Shown: positions 9,023 to 18,889, numbered from the stretch's first letter. The stretch: 64,000 bases of DNA from Cohnella caldifontis (GCF_029360585.1 NZ_JAQZSJ010000011.1:1-64000), one strand, 5' to 3'. Made by a program: numbers and translations. Notes: generated from the letters alone by a model not told the origin.

Positions 9023-10246
9023 GTGTCTAAACCGAAAGGATTCGAAAAACCGGTCGGCGTCAAGGATTATTTGCCCCATGCCGTCTCCAAGCTGCGCGGC
9101 ATCGAGCGCAGCGTGCTGGATTGCATGCTGCGGTGGGGTTATGAGCAGATCATGACGCCGACGCTCGAATATTACGATACGGTCGGGGTGGCCAGCGCCA
9201 CGTCCGATCAGAAGCTGTTCAAGCTGCTGAACCAGCGAGGCACGACGATCGTGCTGCGCTCGGACATGACGGCGCCGATCGCCCGGGTCGTCGGTTCGCT
9301 GCTGAAGGAGCATTCGTTTCCGCTGCGACTCAGCTATCACGCGAGCGTGTTCCGCGCGTTCGAGGAGGATGCGGGGCGGGAAGCGGAGTTTTTCCAGACC
9401 GGCGTCGAGCTGGTCGGAGACGCTTCGCCCGAAGCCGACGCGGAGGTCATCGCGCTGGCGATCGCTTCGCTGCAAGCCGCGGGCGTTCGCTCCTTTAAGA
9501 TCGCCGTCGGGCACGTCGGCTTCCTGAACGGGCTGTTCGAGGAGACGCTGCCTGGGCGGGAGGCGGAGCAGGAGGAGCTGAAGGCTTGCTTGCTGCAGCG
9601 GGATCATGTCGGATACCGCCGGATTTTGGGCAGCTTGTCGTTGGACGAGGGCTGGAGAGCCGAACTGGAGGGCATCCTCCGGCTGCGCGGCGGCCAGGAG
9701 GTCTGCGAGCAGGCGTTGCAGCTCAGCCTGAACGAGGGAGCCCGGAAGGCAATCCGGCATTTGTGCGAGATGTGGGACGTGCTGGCGGCCTATGGCGTGC
9801 AGGAACACGTGCTCATCGATCTGACGATGATCGGGGATTTCTCCTATTATACCGGCATGACGTTCGAGGGCTATGCCGCGAACCTCGGTTTTCCTGTATG
9901 CAGCGGGGGCCGGTACGACAACCTGCTGGCCCAATTCGGCCGGCCGGCTCCGGCGACGGGATTCGCGCTCAAAACGACGCGGATCCTGGAAGTCGTGGAG
10001 GAGGAGCCGTCGGCTCCGGAGAAGACGCTGATCGTGTATACGGCCGAGGCGCGGGGGCAAGCTTTGGCGGAGGCGGAACGGCTTCGCGCGGACGGGCGGA
10101 TCGCCGTCACGGAGATCGCGGCGGATCCCGCCGAGGCGGATCGGCTGCGGCTGAAGGCCCGGCAGAACGGCGGGGTTACGCATAAGGGGACGGAGTACGG
10201 CGAAGTCGTCGTTTTCGGACTCGGGGAAGGAGGCGTTCGGGGATGA
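9023..10246 (+). CDS. hisZ: ATP phosphoribosyltransferase regulatory subunit
   Basis: HisZ is a catalytically inactive paralogue of histidyl-tRNA synthetase that pairs with short-form HisG for step one of histidine synthesis. The class II synthetase fold is visible: the GVKDYLP N-terminus, motif 2-like [20 protein letters not shown], and the TGMTFEGYA and GGRYDNLL blocks. Length 407 aa. The GTG at 9023 is chosen because TGAGGTG lies 6 nt upstream; the GTG at 9014 lies within that Shine-Dalgarno sequence. Its stop overlaps the hisG start (ATGA). First gene of the operon. Confidence 0.93.
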   Translation: MSKPKGFEKPVGVKDYLPHAVSKLRGIERSVLDCMLRWGYEQIMTPTLEYYDTVGVASATSDQKLFKLLNQRGTTIVLRSDMTAPIARVVGSLLKEHSFPLRLSYHASVFRAFEEDAGREAEFFQTGVELVGDASPEADAEVIALAIASLQAAGVRSFKIAVGHVGFLNGLFEETLPGREAEQEELKACLLQRDHVGYRRILGSLSLDEGWRAELEGILRLRGGQEVCEQALQLSLNEGARKAIRHLCEMWDVLAAYGVQEHVLIDLTMIGDFSYYTGMTFEGYAANLGFPVCSGGRYDNLLAQFGRPAPATGFALKTTRILEVVEEEPSAPEKTLIVYTAEARGQALAEAERLRADGRIAVTEIAADPAEADRLRLKARQNGGVTHKGTEYGEVVVFGLGEGGVRG

Positions 10247-10890
10247 CGGAGAACGGCGGCATTCTGAAGGTCGCGATGCCCAAGGGCCGGATCTACAAAC
10301 AGGCGAGCAAGCTGTTCCGGGAAGCGGGATTGCCGATTCCGGAGGATTTCGACGATTCCCGGCGCCTGATCATTCCGGTACCGGAAGCGGGCATGGAGTT
10401 CATCATGGCGAAGCCGGTCGACGTGCCGACGTACGTGGAATACGGCGTGGCGGATATCGGCGTCGTGGGCAAGGACGTCATGATGGAGGAAGCCAAGGAC
10501 GTGTACGAGCTGCTGGATCTGGGCATCGCCCGCTGCCGGATGTCCGTGATCGGGCTGCCGGACTGGAAGCCGGTCATCCATCCACGCGTGGCGACGAAGT
10601 ATCCGAAGGTGGCTTCCCAATATTTTCGCGAGCACGGCCAGCAGGTCGAAGTCATCAAGCTGAACGGTTCGATCGAGCTGGCGCCGCTCATCGGGCTGGC
10701 CGACCGGATCGTCGACATGGTGGAGACCGGGCAGACGCTGCGGGAGAACGGGCTGGTGGAAATGAAGGAAATGTTCCAGGTCACCAGCCGCCTCATCGCC
10801 AACCGGGTCAGCTACCGGATGAAAAACGCGGCGATCCAATCGCTGTGCGACCGGCTGTCGGCCGTGATCCCGGCACAAGGAGGCGTGTGA
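10243..10890 (+). CDS. hisG: ATP phosphoribosyltransferase, short form
   Basis: Catalytic subunit joining ATP and PRPP to phosphoribosyl-ATP, the committed step of histidine synthesis. At 215 aa it is the short form, lacking the C-terminal histidine-binding regulatory domain, as expected with HisZ present. The substrate-binding loop [12 protein letters not shown] and the PRPP-binding region [16 protein letters not shown] are intact. It overlaps hisZ by 4 nt and ends 2 nt before hisD. Confidence 0.95.
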   Translation: MTENGGILKVAMPKGRIYKQASKLFREAGLPIPEDFDDSRRLIIPVPEAGMEFIMAKPVDVPTYVEYGVADIGVVGKDVMMEEAKDVYELLDLGIARCRMSVIGLPDWKPVIHPRVATKYPKVASQYFREHGQQVEVIKLNGSIELAPLIGLADRIVDMVETGQTLRENGLVEMKEMFQVTSRLIANRVSYRMKNAAIQSLCDRLSAVIPAQGGV

Positions 10891-10892
10891 GC

Positions 10893-12182
10893 ATGTACTT
10901 CGGTTTGGCATCGGGTTTCCGGTTGGAGCGGGAAACCGAATACGGCACCCCGGAGCAGAACGCGGCGGTCGCCGAGATCGTGGAGGCCGTGCGCCGGGAG
11001 GGCGACGAGGCGCTGCTTCGGTATACGGCCGCTTTCGATAAAGTCGCGCTGACGCCGGATCGGCTCCGGGTCGGTAAGGATGAGATCCAGGCAGCGTACG
11101 GGCGGGTAGAGCCGGAGTTTCTGACCGCGTTGCGGCAGGCAGCGGCGAATATCCGGGCGTTCCATGAGAAGCAGAAGCGGAACTCCTGGATGGACGTCTC
11201 GCCCGACGGCACGATGCTCGGGATGGTCATCCGGCCGCTTCGCCGGGTCGGCTTGTACGTGCCGGGCGGCAAGGCGGCGTATCCGTCGTCGGTGCTGATG
11301 AACGCGATTCCGGCCCAGGTTGCCGGCGTGCCGGAGATCGCGATGGTCACGCCGCCGGCCACGGGCGGGCGCGAAGGCATCGACCCGTACATTCTCGTCG
11401 CGGCCGCCGAAGCGGGCGTGACGGAGATTTACCGGGTCGGGGGCGCCCAGGCCGTGGCGGCGCTGGCTTACGGGACGGCGAGCATTCCCGCCGTCGACAA
11501 GATCTGCGGGCCCGGCAACATCTACGTGGCGCTGGCCAAACGCGCCGTGTTCGGCGCGGTGGACATCGACAGCATCGCGGGCCCGAGCGAGATCGCCGTG
11601 CTGGCCGACGACAGCGCCGATCCGCGGTTCGTGGCCGCGGATATGCTGTCGCAGGCGGAGCACGACGAGATGGCGTCGGCGATGCTGATCACGCCGTCGA
11701 AGGCGCTCGCCGCCGCGGTGGAGGCGGAGCTGGCGCGCCAAGTGGAGGCGCTGCCGCGGCGGGAGATCGCGCGCAAGTCGCTGGAGCAGTACGGGGCGAT
11801 TTTGCTGGTGCGGGACTTGGAAGAAGGAACGGAGGTCGTGAACCGGCTGGCGCCGGAGCACCTGGAAGTGATGACGGCGGATCCGCTCGAGCTGCTCGGC
11901 CGGATCGAGAACGCGGGCGCCATTTTCCTCGGGCCTTACAGCTCGGAGCCGGTGGGCGATTACTACGCCGGGCCGAACCACATCCTTCCGACCAATGGGA
12001 CCGCGCGGTTCTCGTCGCCGCTGAACGTGGACGATTTCGTGAAAAAATCCAGTTTGATCCGATACAGCAAGGAGGCTTTGCGGCGGGATTCAGCGGGCAT
12101 TGCGACGCTGGCCCGGCACGAAGGTCTCGAAGGCCACGCGCGAGCGGTGGAAATCCGGTGGGAAGGCGGGGAACGGGAATGA
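10893..12182 (+). CDS. hisD: Histidinol dehydrogenase
   Basis: NAD- and zinc-dependent enzyme for the last two oxidations, L-histidinol to L-histidine. The signature region is complete: [34 protein letters not shown] and [17 protein letters not shown], followed by the zinc-ligand segment SQAEHDE. Length 429 aa is standard. ATG 10893 has AAGGAGG upstream; the longer reading lies inside hisG. It overlaps hisB by 4 nt (ATGA). Confidence 0.96.
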   Translation: MYFGLASGFRLERETEYGTPEQNAAVAEIVEAVRREGDEALLRYTAAFDKVALTPDRLRVGKDEIQAAYGRVEPEFLTALRQAAANIRAFHEKQKRNSWMDVSPDGTMLGMVIRPLRRVGLYVPGGKAAYPSSVLMNAIPAQVAGVPEIAMVTPPATGGREGIDPYILVAAAEAGVTEIYRVGGAQAVAALAYGTASIPAVDKICGPGNIYVALAKRAVFGAVDIDSIAGPSEIAVLADDSADPRFVAADMLSQAEHDEMASAMLITPSKALAAAVEAELARQVEALPRREIARKSLEQYGAILLVRDLEEGTEVVNRLAPEHLEVMTADPLELLGRIENAGAIFLGPYSSEPVGDYYAGPNHILPTNGTARFSSPLNVDDFVKKSSLIRYSKEALRRDSAGIATLARHEGLEGHARAVEIRWEGGERE

Positions 12183-12781
12183 GCGAAATGATGAACGGAC
12201 GTGCGGCGGAGATCGCGCGGAAAACGGGGGAAACGGACATTACGCTGGCGTTCGGAGTGGACGGTTCGGGCGAGGTGGCGATCGATACCGACGTTCCTTT
12301 CTTGAACCATATGCTCGATTTATTCGCCAAGCACGGCCAGTTTGATCTCAAGGTCGAGGCGCGCGGCGACGTTGACGTGGACGACCACCATACGGTGGAG
12401 GATATCGGCATCTGCCTCGGACAGGCGCTTCGGGAAGCGCTCGGCGACAAGAAGGGCATCAAGCGGTACGCCAGCGTGTTCGTGCCGATGGACGAGGCGC
12501 TGGGCCAGGTGATCATCGATATTAGCGGACGTCCGCATTTCGAGATGCGCGCGGATTTTCCGGCGGCGAACGTGGGCAGCTTCACGGTGGAGCTGGTGCA
12601 CGAGTTCCTATGGAAGCTGGCGCTGGAAGCGCGCATTACGCTGCACGTGATCGTGCATTACGGCAAGAACACGCACCATATGATCGAAGCGGTGTTCAAG
12701 GCGCTCGGACGCGCATTGGACGAAGCGACGTTGATCGATCCCCGCGTGAAAGGCGTGCCTTCCACGAAGGGAGTGCTGTAA
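12179..12781 (+). CDS. hisB: Imidazoleglycerol-phosphate dehydratase
   Basis: A 200-aa manganese enzyme converting imidazole glycerol phosphate to imidazole acetol phosphate. Both His-rich metal motifs are present: [16 protein letters not shown] and KNTHHMIEA. It is monofunctional, without the phosphatase domain of enterobacterial HisB; the phosphatase step is supplied by hisJ downstream. ATG 12179 overlaps the hisD stop and is favoured over the start at 12158, which lacks support. Confidence 0.96.
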   Translation: MSEMMNGRAAEIARKTGETDITLAFGVDGSGEVAIDTDVPFLNHMLDLFAKHGQFDLKVEARGDVDVDDHHTVEDIGICLGQALREALGDKKGIKRYASVFVPMDEALGQVIIDISGRPHFEMRADFPAANVGSFTVELVHEFLWKLALEARITLHVIVHYGKNTHHMIEAVFKALGRALDEATLIDPRVKGVPSTKGVL

Positions 12782-12782
12782 G

Positions 12783-13397
12783 ATGATCGCGGTCATCGAC
12801 TACGGCATGGGCAACCTGCACAGCGTCAGCAAAGCCGTAGAGCGGCTGGGCTATGAGGCAGCCGTCACGTCCGACCCGGCGGAGATCCTGGCGGCGGACG
12901 GGGCGATTCTGCCCGGCGTCGGCGCTTTCGGGGACGCGATGGCCAATCTTCGCGATACCGGGCTTGAGGTCGTCGTGAAGGAGTACGCCGCGTCCGGCAA
13001 GCCGCTGCTTGGCATTTGTTTGGGGATGCAGCTGTTGTTCACGGAGAGCGAAGAGCACGGACGGCATCAAGGGTTGAACCTGTTGCCCGGCCGGGTCGTG
13101 CGGTTCCAAGGGAAGTACAAGATCCCGCATATGGGCTGGAACGACCTGGAGTTCGTGGGCGAGAGCCCGCTGTTCCGGGACGTCAAGCCCGGGCACGTGT
13201 ATTTCGTCCATTCGTTCCACGCGCTGCCGGACCGGAAGGAAGATCTGCTGGCGGTAACGGATTACCAACAGCCGGTCACGGCCATCGTCGGCCGCGGCTC
13301 GCTGTTCGGCATGCAGTTCCATCCGGAGAAAAGCGGCGAGCTCGGCCTCAAGTTGCTACAGCGCTTCCTGGAATTGACGGCTGTTCGGGTGGGCTGA
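12783..13397 (+). CDS. hisH: Imidazole glycerol phosphate synthase, glutaminase subunit
   Basis: A class I glutamine amidotransferase that supplies ammonia to HisF. The nucleophile elbow GICLGMQLLF contains the catalytic Cys, and the His-Glu pair lies in GMQFHPEKSG. Length 204 aa is normal. It starts 1 nt after hisB. It is the last gene before a 1,043-nt non-coding insertion that separates it from hisA and from its partner hisF. Confidence 0.95.
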   Translation: MIAVIDYGMGNLHSVSKAVERLGYEAAVTSDPAEILAADGAILPGVGAFGDAMANLRDTGLEVVVKEYAASGKPLLGICLGMQLLFTESEEHGRHQGLNLLPGRVVRFQGKYKIPHMGWNDLEFVGESPLFRDVKPGHVYFVHSFHALPDRKEDLLAVTDYQQPVTAIVGRGSLFGMQFHPEKSGELGLKLLQRFLELTAVRVG

Positions 13398-13435
13398 CCG
13401 CTCTGACGGGATGCGACGCAGACTGGCCGATGAAA

Positions 13436-14290
13436 GATAAGCCCGCGACACAGGCTTAATGGCTTCGGCGTAAGGTCGGGGAGTAGGATTAAGCCCGCCA
13501 GACAGGCTTTATGGCGTCGAGGCAAGGTCCTCGAGTCGGATTAAGTCGGTGAGACCGACTTAATGACGCCGAAGCCGGGTCCTTGAGAGGGTATAAGTCG
13601 GTGAGACCGACTTAACGGCGCCGAAGCCGGGTCCTTGAGAGGGATTAAGTCGGTGAGACCGACTTAAAGGCGCCGGAGCGAGTCGGTGAGTAGAATTAAG
13701 CCCACGAGACAGGCTTAACGGCGACGGCGCCAGGCTGGTGAGCCGGATTAAGCTTGCGTGGCAGGCGTAATGGCGTCGGAGCGGGGGCGGTGAGTAGGAT
13801 TAAGCCCGCGAGACAGGCTTAACGGCGTCGACGCAGGGTCGGTGAGTAGGATTAAGCCCGCGAGACAGGCTTAACGGCGTCGACGCAGGGTCGGTGAGTA
13901 GGATTAAGCCCACGAGACAGGCTTAACGGCGACGGCGCCAGGCTGGTGAGCAGGATTAAGCTTGCGTGGCAGGCTTAATGGCGTCGGAGCGGGGTCGGTG
14001 AGTAGGATTAAGCCCACGAGACAGGCTTAACGGCGACGGCGCCAGGCTGGTGAGCAGGATTAAGCTTGCGTGGCAGGCTTAATGGCGTCGGAGCGGGGTC
14101 GGTGAGTAGGATTAAGCCCACGAGACAGGCTTAACGGCGACGGCGCCAGGCTGGTGAGCAGGATTAAGCTTGCGTGGCAGGCTTAATGGCGTCGGAGCGG
14201 GGTCGGTGAGTAGGATTAAGCCCGCGAGACAGGCTTAACGGCGTCGACGCAGGGTCGGTGAGTAGGATTAAGTCGGTAAGACCGACTTAA
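13436..14290 (+). repeat. Tandem array of 52-bp hairpin-containing repeats, 17 units, between hisH and hisA
   Basis: Units begin GATTAAG and recur every 52 nt. The first step is 51 nt (13436 to 13487); from 13487 to 14266 there are 15 intervals totalling 779 nt, one of 51 and fourteen of 52. Each unit opens with a 23-nt inverted repeat followed by a 29-nt linker such as CGGCGTCGACGCAGGGTCGG. Three arm types occur, each self-complementary: TTAAGCC/GGCTTAA, TTAAGTCGGT/ACCGACTTAA, and TTAAGCTTGC/GCAGGCTTAA (one G-U). Units 10-15 alternate two types, giving a 104-bp higher-order repeat. The last unit is only the hairpin. Linkers are conserved rather than unique, so this is not CRISPR. No ORF is supported here. 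Confidence 0.97.
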
Positions 14291-14343
14291 TGACTCTGTG
14301 ACTAAGCAGGGCAGACCCACATCGTCAGACGGGACTGGTTGAT

Positions 14344-14363
14344 CCGTTCGTTCTAACGAACGG
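14344..14363 (+). other. 9-bp perfect hairpin after the repeat array
   Basis: CCGTTCGTT and AACGAACGG flank a 2-nt loop in the stretch between the array and hisA. No T tract follows. It would be transcribed if the his operon reads through. Confidence 0.6.
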
Positions 14364-14440
14364 GTCGGATTCTACCGCAAATGGAAGTCCATGATTCCCG
14401 CGAGTCCAACCGGACCCGCGGTTCGGAGGTTTAGCGATCC

Positions 14441-15178
14441 ATGTCCAAGTTCATCATTTACCCCGCCATCGACATCCGGGACGGCAAATGCGTGCGTCTC
14501 GTGCAGGGGGATTACAACCGCGAGACGGTCTATAACGAGGACCCGGTCTCCGTGGCCCGCGATTGGGAAGCCCAAGGCGGCCAGTGGATCCATCTCGTCG
14601 ATCTCGACGGCGCCAAAGCGGGCCATCCGGTCAACGACGAGCTGATCGGGCGCATCGCGAAATCGGTGAACGTACCGGTCCAGGTCGGCGGCGGACTGCG
14701 GAAGGAAGAGGACGTCGAGCGCCTGGTCGGCCTGGGCGTTTCCCGCGTCATTCTCGGCACGGCGGCCATCGAGGACCGCGCTTTCGTATCCCGGGTGCTG
14801 GCGAAATACGGCTCGTCCGTCGCCATCGGCATCGACGCGCGCAACGGCTTCGTCGCGACCCGCGGCTGGCTGGAGACGTCCGAGGTCAAGGCGGAGGACC
14901 TGGCCGTCCAGCTGGCGGCCGAAGGCGCGCAAACGTTCATTTTCACCGACATTTCCCGCGACGGCATGATGGGCGGACCGAACGTGGATGCGATCGTCCG
15001 CCTGGCGCAAGTATCCGGCCGGACCGTCATCGCGTCCGGCGGAGTCAGCAAGCCGGAGGATTTGGACCGGCTCGCCGCCCATGCCGGAGACGGAGTCGGC
15101 GGCGCCATCGTCGGCAAGGCGCTGTATACCGGCAGCATCAACTTGGCCGAAGCGGTCCGCAAAACCGCGCAAAACTGA
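14441..15178 (+). CDS. hisA: Phosphoribosylformimino-AICAR-phosphate isomerase
   Basis: A (beta/alpha)8 barrel Amadori isomerase of the histidine pathway, ProFAR to PRFAR. The two catalytic aspartates sit in AIDIRDGKCVRL and FTDISRDGMMGG, and the phosphate-binding loops VGGGLR and ASGGVS are present. Length 245 aa is standard. GGAGG lies 8 nt upstream of the ATG. It restarts the his gene series after the repeat array. No convincing separate promoter was seen upstream. Confidence 0.96.
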   Translation: MSKFIIYPAIDIRDGKCVRLVQGDYNRETVYNEDPVSVARDWEAQGGQWIHLVDLDGAKAGHPVNDELIGRIAKSVNVPVQVGGGLRKEEDVERLVGLGVSRVILGTAAIEDRAFVSRVLAKYGSSVAIGIDARNGFVATRGWLETSEVKAEDLAVQLAAEGAQTFIFTDISRDGMMGGPNVDAIVRLAQVSGRTVIASGGVSKPEDLDRLAAHAGDGVGGAIVGKALYTGSINLAEAVRKTAQN

Positions 15179-15218
15179 CCCCTATCAGAAAACGGATTGT
15201 TGTGCTTCAAAGGACCCG

Positions 15219-15265
15219 ATCCCGCCGCTGGACCTCCCGGAAACTCAAACCGAGGGAGGCGGGAT
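15219..15265 (+). other. Intercistronic stem-loop between hisA and hisF
   Basis: The right arm GGGAGGCGGGAT pairs with a split left arm, ATCCCGCC plus TCCC, separated by an 8-nt bulge. It has no T tract. It lies in a 153-nt gap, longer than the other spacings of this operon, and may affect mRNA processing or stability. Confidence 0.5.
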
Positions 15266-15331
15266 TGAGCTCAAGCGTGACTGCAATATCGAATCGCATA
15301 ACCCGCAACCCAACGCAAAGGAGAAAGCCGC

Positions 15332-16090
15332 ATGCTCGCCAAAAGAATCATTCCTTGCCTGGACGTCAAGGACGGCCGCGTCGTCAAGGGAGTCAACTTC
15401 GTCAACCTGAGGGACGCCGGGGACCCGGTCGAGCTCGCCGCCCTGTACGATAAGGAAGGGGCCGACGAGCTGGTGTTTCTCGACATCTCGGCCTCCCATG
15501 AAGGCCGGGAAACGATGGTGGACGTCGTGCGGCGCACCGCCGAGGAAGTGTCGATCCCGTTCACGGTCGGGGGCGGCATCAAGTCGACGGAGGACATGAA
15601 GCGTCTGCTGCGCGCGGGTGCGGACAAAATCGGCATCAACACCGCGGCGATCCAGCGGCCGGACCTGATCACGGAGGGCTCGCGGATATTCGGAGCCCAG
15701 TGCATCGTCGTGGCGATCGACGCGAAGTTCAACCTCGAGTGGCAGGAATGGGAAGTGTACACCCACGGCGGCCGCAAGCCGACCGGCATCCGCGCTTTGG
15801 CATGGGCGCAGGAAGCCGAGCGCCGGGGCGCGGGCGAGCTGCTGCTCACGAGCATGGACGCGGACGGGACGAAGGACGGCTTCGACATGCCGCTGACCCG
15901 GGTGATCTCCGACAGCGTAGGCATCCCCGTCATCGCGTCCGGGGGAGCGGGATCGGCCAAGCATTTCGCCGAGATCCTGACGCTCGGGCACGCGGACGCC
16001 GCGCTTGCGGCCAGCATTTTCCACTATAAGGAAGTTACGATTCGCGAAGTGAAGGACGAGCTTCGCGGCGAAGGAGTGAACGTCAGATGA
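15332..16090 (+). CDS. hisF: Imidazole glycerol phosphate synthase, cyclase subunit
   Basis: A (beta/alpha)8 barrel that uses ammonia from HisH to convert PRFAR to imidazole glycerol phosphate and AICAR. Catalytic aspartates are in [14 protein letters not shown] and [13 protein letters not shown]; the phosphate loops VGGGI and ASGGAG are present. Length 252 aa is standard. AAAGGAG precedes ATG. It overlaps hisIE by 4 nt (ATGA). Confidence 0.97.
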   Translation: MLAKRIIPCLDVKDGRVVKGVNFVNLRDAGDPVELAALYDKEGADELVFLDISASHEGRETMVDVVRRTAEEVSIPFTVGGGIKSTEDMKRLLRAGADKIGINTAAIQRPDLITEGSRIFGAQCIVVAIDAKFNLEWQEWEVYTHGGRKPTGIRALAWAQEAERRGAGELLLTSMDADGTKDGFDMPLTRVISDSVGIPVIASGGAGSAKHFAEILTLGHADAALAASIFHYKEVTIREVKDELRGEGVNVR

Positions 16091-16743
16091 GCGACGCTGC
16101 CTGGATGGAGCAGATCAAATACGATGAGCAGGGCTTGGTGCCGGCCATCGTGCAGGACGCCGCCAGCAAAGAAGTGCTGATGCTGGCCTACATGAACCGG
16201 GAGTCCCTGGCCAAAACCCTCGAAACCCGGCAAACCTGGTTCTGGAGCCGTTCGCGCGGCGAACTGTGGAACAAGGGAGCGACCAGCGGCCATACGCAGG
16301 AGGTCGTGTCGCTGAAATACGACTGCGACGGGGATACGCTTCTCGTCGCCGTGAAGCAGAACGGTCCCGCCTGCCATACCGGCGCGTACAGCTGCTTCTA
16401 TCGGGGAGAGACCGGTGAGAACGCCGGCCAAGCCCCGCAAGACCGTTTCGCTCCGCTCGCGAACCTCGAAACGACGATCGCCCAGCGCGACGCGGAACGC
16501 CCGGAAGGCTCCTACACGACCTACCTGTTCGAGAAAGGCCTGGACAAAATCCTCAAAAAGATCGGGGAAGAAACGGCCGAGGTCATCATCGCGGGGAAAA
16601 ACCGGGATGCCAAAGAACTGCAGGCCGAAGCGGCCGACCTCATTTTCCACCTCATGGTTCTGCTTCGGGAGCAGCGCATTCCGCTGGACAACGTCATGGA
16701 CGAGCTCGAATTCCGCCACCGCAAGCCGGTCAAGAAAGATTAG
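16087..16743 (+). CDS. hisIE: Bifunctional phosphoribosyl-AMP cyclohydrolase/phosphoribosyl-ATP pyrophosphatase
   Basis: A fused enzyme of 218 aa for steps two and three of histidine synthesis. The N-terminal cyclohydrolase (residues 1-110) has the metal motifs [10 protein letters not shown] and CHTGAYSCF. The C-terminal pyrophosphatase (about 120-218) has the MazG-like helix [14 protein letters not shown]-type segment and [13 protein letters not shown]. The fusion is common in Firmicutes. It is coupled to hisF and followed directly by hisJ. Confidence 0.95.
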   Translation: MSDAAWMEQIKYDEQGLVPAIVQDAASKEVLMLAYMNRESLAKTLETRQTWFWSRSRGELWNKGATSGHTQEVVSLKYDCDGDTLLVAVKQNGPACHTGAYSCFYRGETGENAGQAPQDRFAPLANLETTIAQRDAERPEGSYTTYLFEKGLDKILKKIGEETAEVIIAGKNRDAKELQAEAADLIFHLMVLLREQRIPLDNVMDELEFRHRKPVKKD

Positions 16744-16752
16744 GTGATCCGG

Positions 16753-17559
16753 ATGCGCGTCGACTACCACACCCACCACGCCCGCTGCGGCCATGCCGTC
16801 GGGGATCTCGAAGCCTATATCCAAAGCGCGATAACCAAAGGCATGGAACAGATCGGCCTGTCCGATCACATGCCTCTTCTTCATGTCGATCCCGCAACGT
16901 ATTATCCCGAGATGGCCATGCCGATGGACGAACTTCCGCGTTACGTCGAGGAGTGCCTGAAACTCAAAGAGAAGTACAAAGGCCGGATTTCCGTGCGCGT
17001 GGGGCTCGAAGGCGACTACATCGAAGGTTGCGAGGACAAGATCGCCGAAATCGTCCGGGCTTACCCGTGGGACTACGTCATCGGATCGGTGCATTTTCTG
17101 GGGACGTGGGACATCACGGATTTCCGCCAGGTCCACAACTGGGAAGGGCGCAACCCACTCCAAGTGTACGAGCGTTATTACGACGCCGTGCGCAAGGCCG
17201 CGGCGACCGGCCTGTACGATTACCTCGGCCATATCGACGCGATCAAGCGCTTCGGGTACCGCCCGCAAGAGGACGTGACGGACCTCGAGGACAGCGCCCT
17301 GGAAGCCGTCGCGAAGCACGGGCTCGCGATCGAGCTGAACGCGGCGGGCATCCATGCGCCTTGCAAGGAGATGTATCCTTCCCTCCGGATGCTGAAGCGG
17401 GCCAAGGAGTTGGGCATTCCGGTCACGTACGGCTCGGATGCGCATCACCCCGACAAAGTCGGCCAAAAATCGGCCGATGCCAAGGCGCTGCTGCTCGAAG
17501 CCGGCTTTACCGAGATCGCGACGTTCGAAAATCGGCATAGGGGCAAGATCCCTGTGTGA
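16753..17559 (+). CDS. hisJ: Histidinol-phosphatase, PHP family
   Basis: A 268-aa PHP-domain phosphatase producing histidinol from histidinol phosphate. Metal ligands are visible in DYHTHHARCGHA, the GLSDHMP loop, GLEGDYIEG, IGSVHFLG, LGHIDAIKRFG and YGSDAHHPDKVG. ATG 16753 is chosen because AGGTGA lies 5 nt upstream; GTG 16744 would add three residues and is possible. It substitutes for the phosphatase domain absent from HisB and completes the local set except for the aminotransferase HisC, which is not in this window. Confidence 0.92.
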   Translation: MRVDYHTHHARCGHAVGDLEAYIQSAITKGMEQIGLSDHMPLLHVDPATYYPEMAMPMDELPRYVEECLKLKEKYKGRISVRVGLEGDYIEGCEDKIAEIVRAYPWDYVIGSVHFLGTWDITDFRQVHNWEGRNPLQVYERYYDAVRKAAATGLYDYLGHIDAIKRFGYRPQEDVTDLEDSALEAVAKHGLAIELNAAGIHAPCKEMYPSLRMLKRAKELGIPVTYGSDAHHPDKVGQKSADAKALLLEAGFTEIATFENRHRGKIPV

Positions 17560-17639
17560 ATCTCGTCCGCCCTCATGTATAATGGAAGATGAGAAACAAG
17601 TCGGTTCTTGTCGCAGAATCCAATCTTTTGGAGGGGCAC

Positions 17640-18590
17640 ATGTACAGCAGCAGACTTCGCGTTTTCTCGGGATCTTCCAACGAGCCGCTTGCTCGGAAGA
17701 TCGCCGAACAGCTGGGAATTCCGCTTGGGAAAATCAAGCTTTCCCGGTTCAAAAGCGGAGAGATCTACGTCCATTACGAAGAAACGATCCGCAATTGCGA
17801 CGTATTCCTGATTCAGTCCTTATCCCATCCGATCAACGACTTTTTCGTAGAGCTGCTGATCATGATCGATGCCGCCAAGCGCGCATCCGCCCGCACCGTC
17901 AACGTCGTGCTTCCCTACTACGGTTACGCGCGCCAGGAGCGCAAAGCGGCGCCCCGGGAACCGATTTCCGCGAAAATGGTGGCGGACGTCCTGACGACCG
18001 TCGGGGCGCACCGGATCATTTCGATCGACCTCCACGCGCCCGCGATACAGGGCTTCTTCAATATCCCGGTCGACCATCTGACCGCGCTCGACCTGATCAG
18101 CGAGCACCTGATCTCCTTGAACCTGCCGAATCCGGTCGTCGTATCGCCCGACGCCGGCAGGGCCTCGACGGCGGAGAAGCTGGCGAACCAGCTGAACGCC
18201 CCTTTCGCCATCATGATCAAGAAACGGCCGAGCCACAACGAGTCCGTCATCACCCACGTGATCGGGGAAGTCGAAGGCTGCACCCCGATCATCATCGAGG
18301 ACATGATCGACACCGGCACGACGATCGTGAACGTGGTCGAGAGCCTGAAGGAGCGCGGCGCCCAAGACGTCTACGTCTGCGCGACCCATCCGCTCTTCTC
18401 GGCGAACGCGCTGCAGAAGCTGGACCATCCGAGCATTCGCGAGGTGGTCGTCACCGACTCCATCTTGCTGCCGGAGGACCGTTCCTCCAGATTCCGCGTG
18501 CTTTCCGTCGCCCCGATGCTGTCGGAAGCGATCCGGATCATCATGGAAGGCGGTTCCATCAGCACGCTGTTCAAAACGAAAGGCGTATAA
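17640..18590 (+). CDS. prs: Ribose-phosphate pyrophosphokinase
   Basis: A 316-aa class I PRPP synthetase making PRPP from ribose-5-phosphate and ATP. The ATP-binding segment GYARQERKAAPREPISAK and the PRPP-binding loop IIIEDMIDTGTT are intact, and the N-terminus RLRVFSGSSNEPLARKIA is typical. ATG 17640 has GGAGGGG upstream. A TATAAT at 17578-17583 without a good -35 may give it its own promoter; otherwise it is read with hisJ, 80 nt upstream. Firmicutes usually keep a prs gene near glmU, so this may be a second copy supplying histidine synthesis. That is inference. Confidence 0.92.
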   Translation: MYSSRLRVFSGSSNEPLARKIAEQLGIPLGKIKLSRFKSGEIYVHYEETIRNCDVFLIQSLSHPINDFFVELLIMIDAAKRASARTVNVVLPYYGYARQERKAAPREPISAKMVADVLTTVGAHRIISIDLHAPAIQGFFNIPVDHLTALDLISEHLISLNLPNPVVVSPDAGRASTAEKLANQLNAPFAIMIKKRPSHNESVITHVIGEVEGCTPIIIEDMIDTGTTIVNVVESLKERGAQDVYVCATHPLFSANALQKLDHPSIREVVVTDSILLPEDRSSRFRVLSVAPMLSEAIRIIMEGGSISTLFKTKGV

Positions 18591-18634
18591 GACGTCCGCC
18601 TGACGCCTGACATTTCCCGACAACGTCCGATTCC

Positions 18635-18682
18635 GGCCCGTGCGCCAAACGGCATCCTTCTGCCGCCGCGCTCGGGCTTTTT
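18635..18682 (+). terminator. Likely terminator after prs
   Basis: GGCCCG and CGGGC form the base, CGGCA and TGCCG an inner stem, and five T residues follow the right arm. The pairing is interrupted by internal loops, so it is weaker than the other terminators here. Confidence 0.55.
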
Positions 18683-18725
18683 GCGTTCCTCCATTTTCCC
18701 GCTATTGTTTAAAATAAAACTTAGA

Positions 18726-18740
18726 TTATAATAATTATAA
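18726..18740. promoter_or_regulatory. 15-bp perfect AT palindrome
   Basis: TTATAATAATTATAA stands in an AT-rich island (18707-18752) within otherwise GC-rich DNA, about 150 nt upstream of the TPR gene. It may be an operator or a bidirectional -10 region. No known regulator consensus is assigned. Confidence 0.4.
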
Positions 18741-18801
18741 ACTCGTCGGCCATTCGAAGTCCTCCCCGGACGCGTTTTTATTTTATGGTTGGCGGGTGCT
18801 G

Positions 18802-18810
18802 TGTTATAAT
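18802..18810 (+). promoter_or_regulatory. Extended -10 promoter candidate for the TPR-trxB unit
   Basis: TGTTATAAT is a perfect -10 with the extended TGn motif. No clear -35 is seen, which extended -10 promoters tolerate. It lies 80 nt upstream of the TPR gene start. Confidence 0.5.
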
Positions 18811-18889
18811 CTTGGGTGATGAAGAGGGATGAAACATGGAGGCCTAACTTGAAGCTGTACGCGGGAACAACCGGGGAGGTGCCTTGCCG

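Noticed and set aside
13436-14290. CRISPR array
   Set aside because: Repeats are regularly spaced, but the would-be spacers are conserved copies of each other, units vary more in the palindrome than in the linker, and there are no cas genes.
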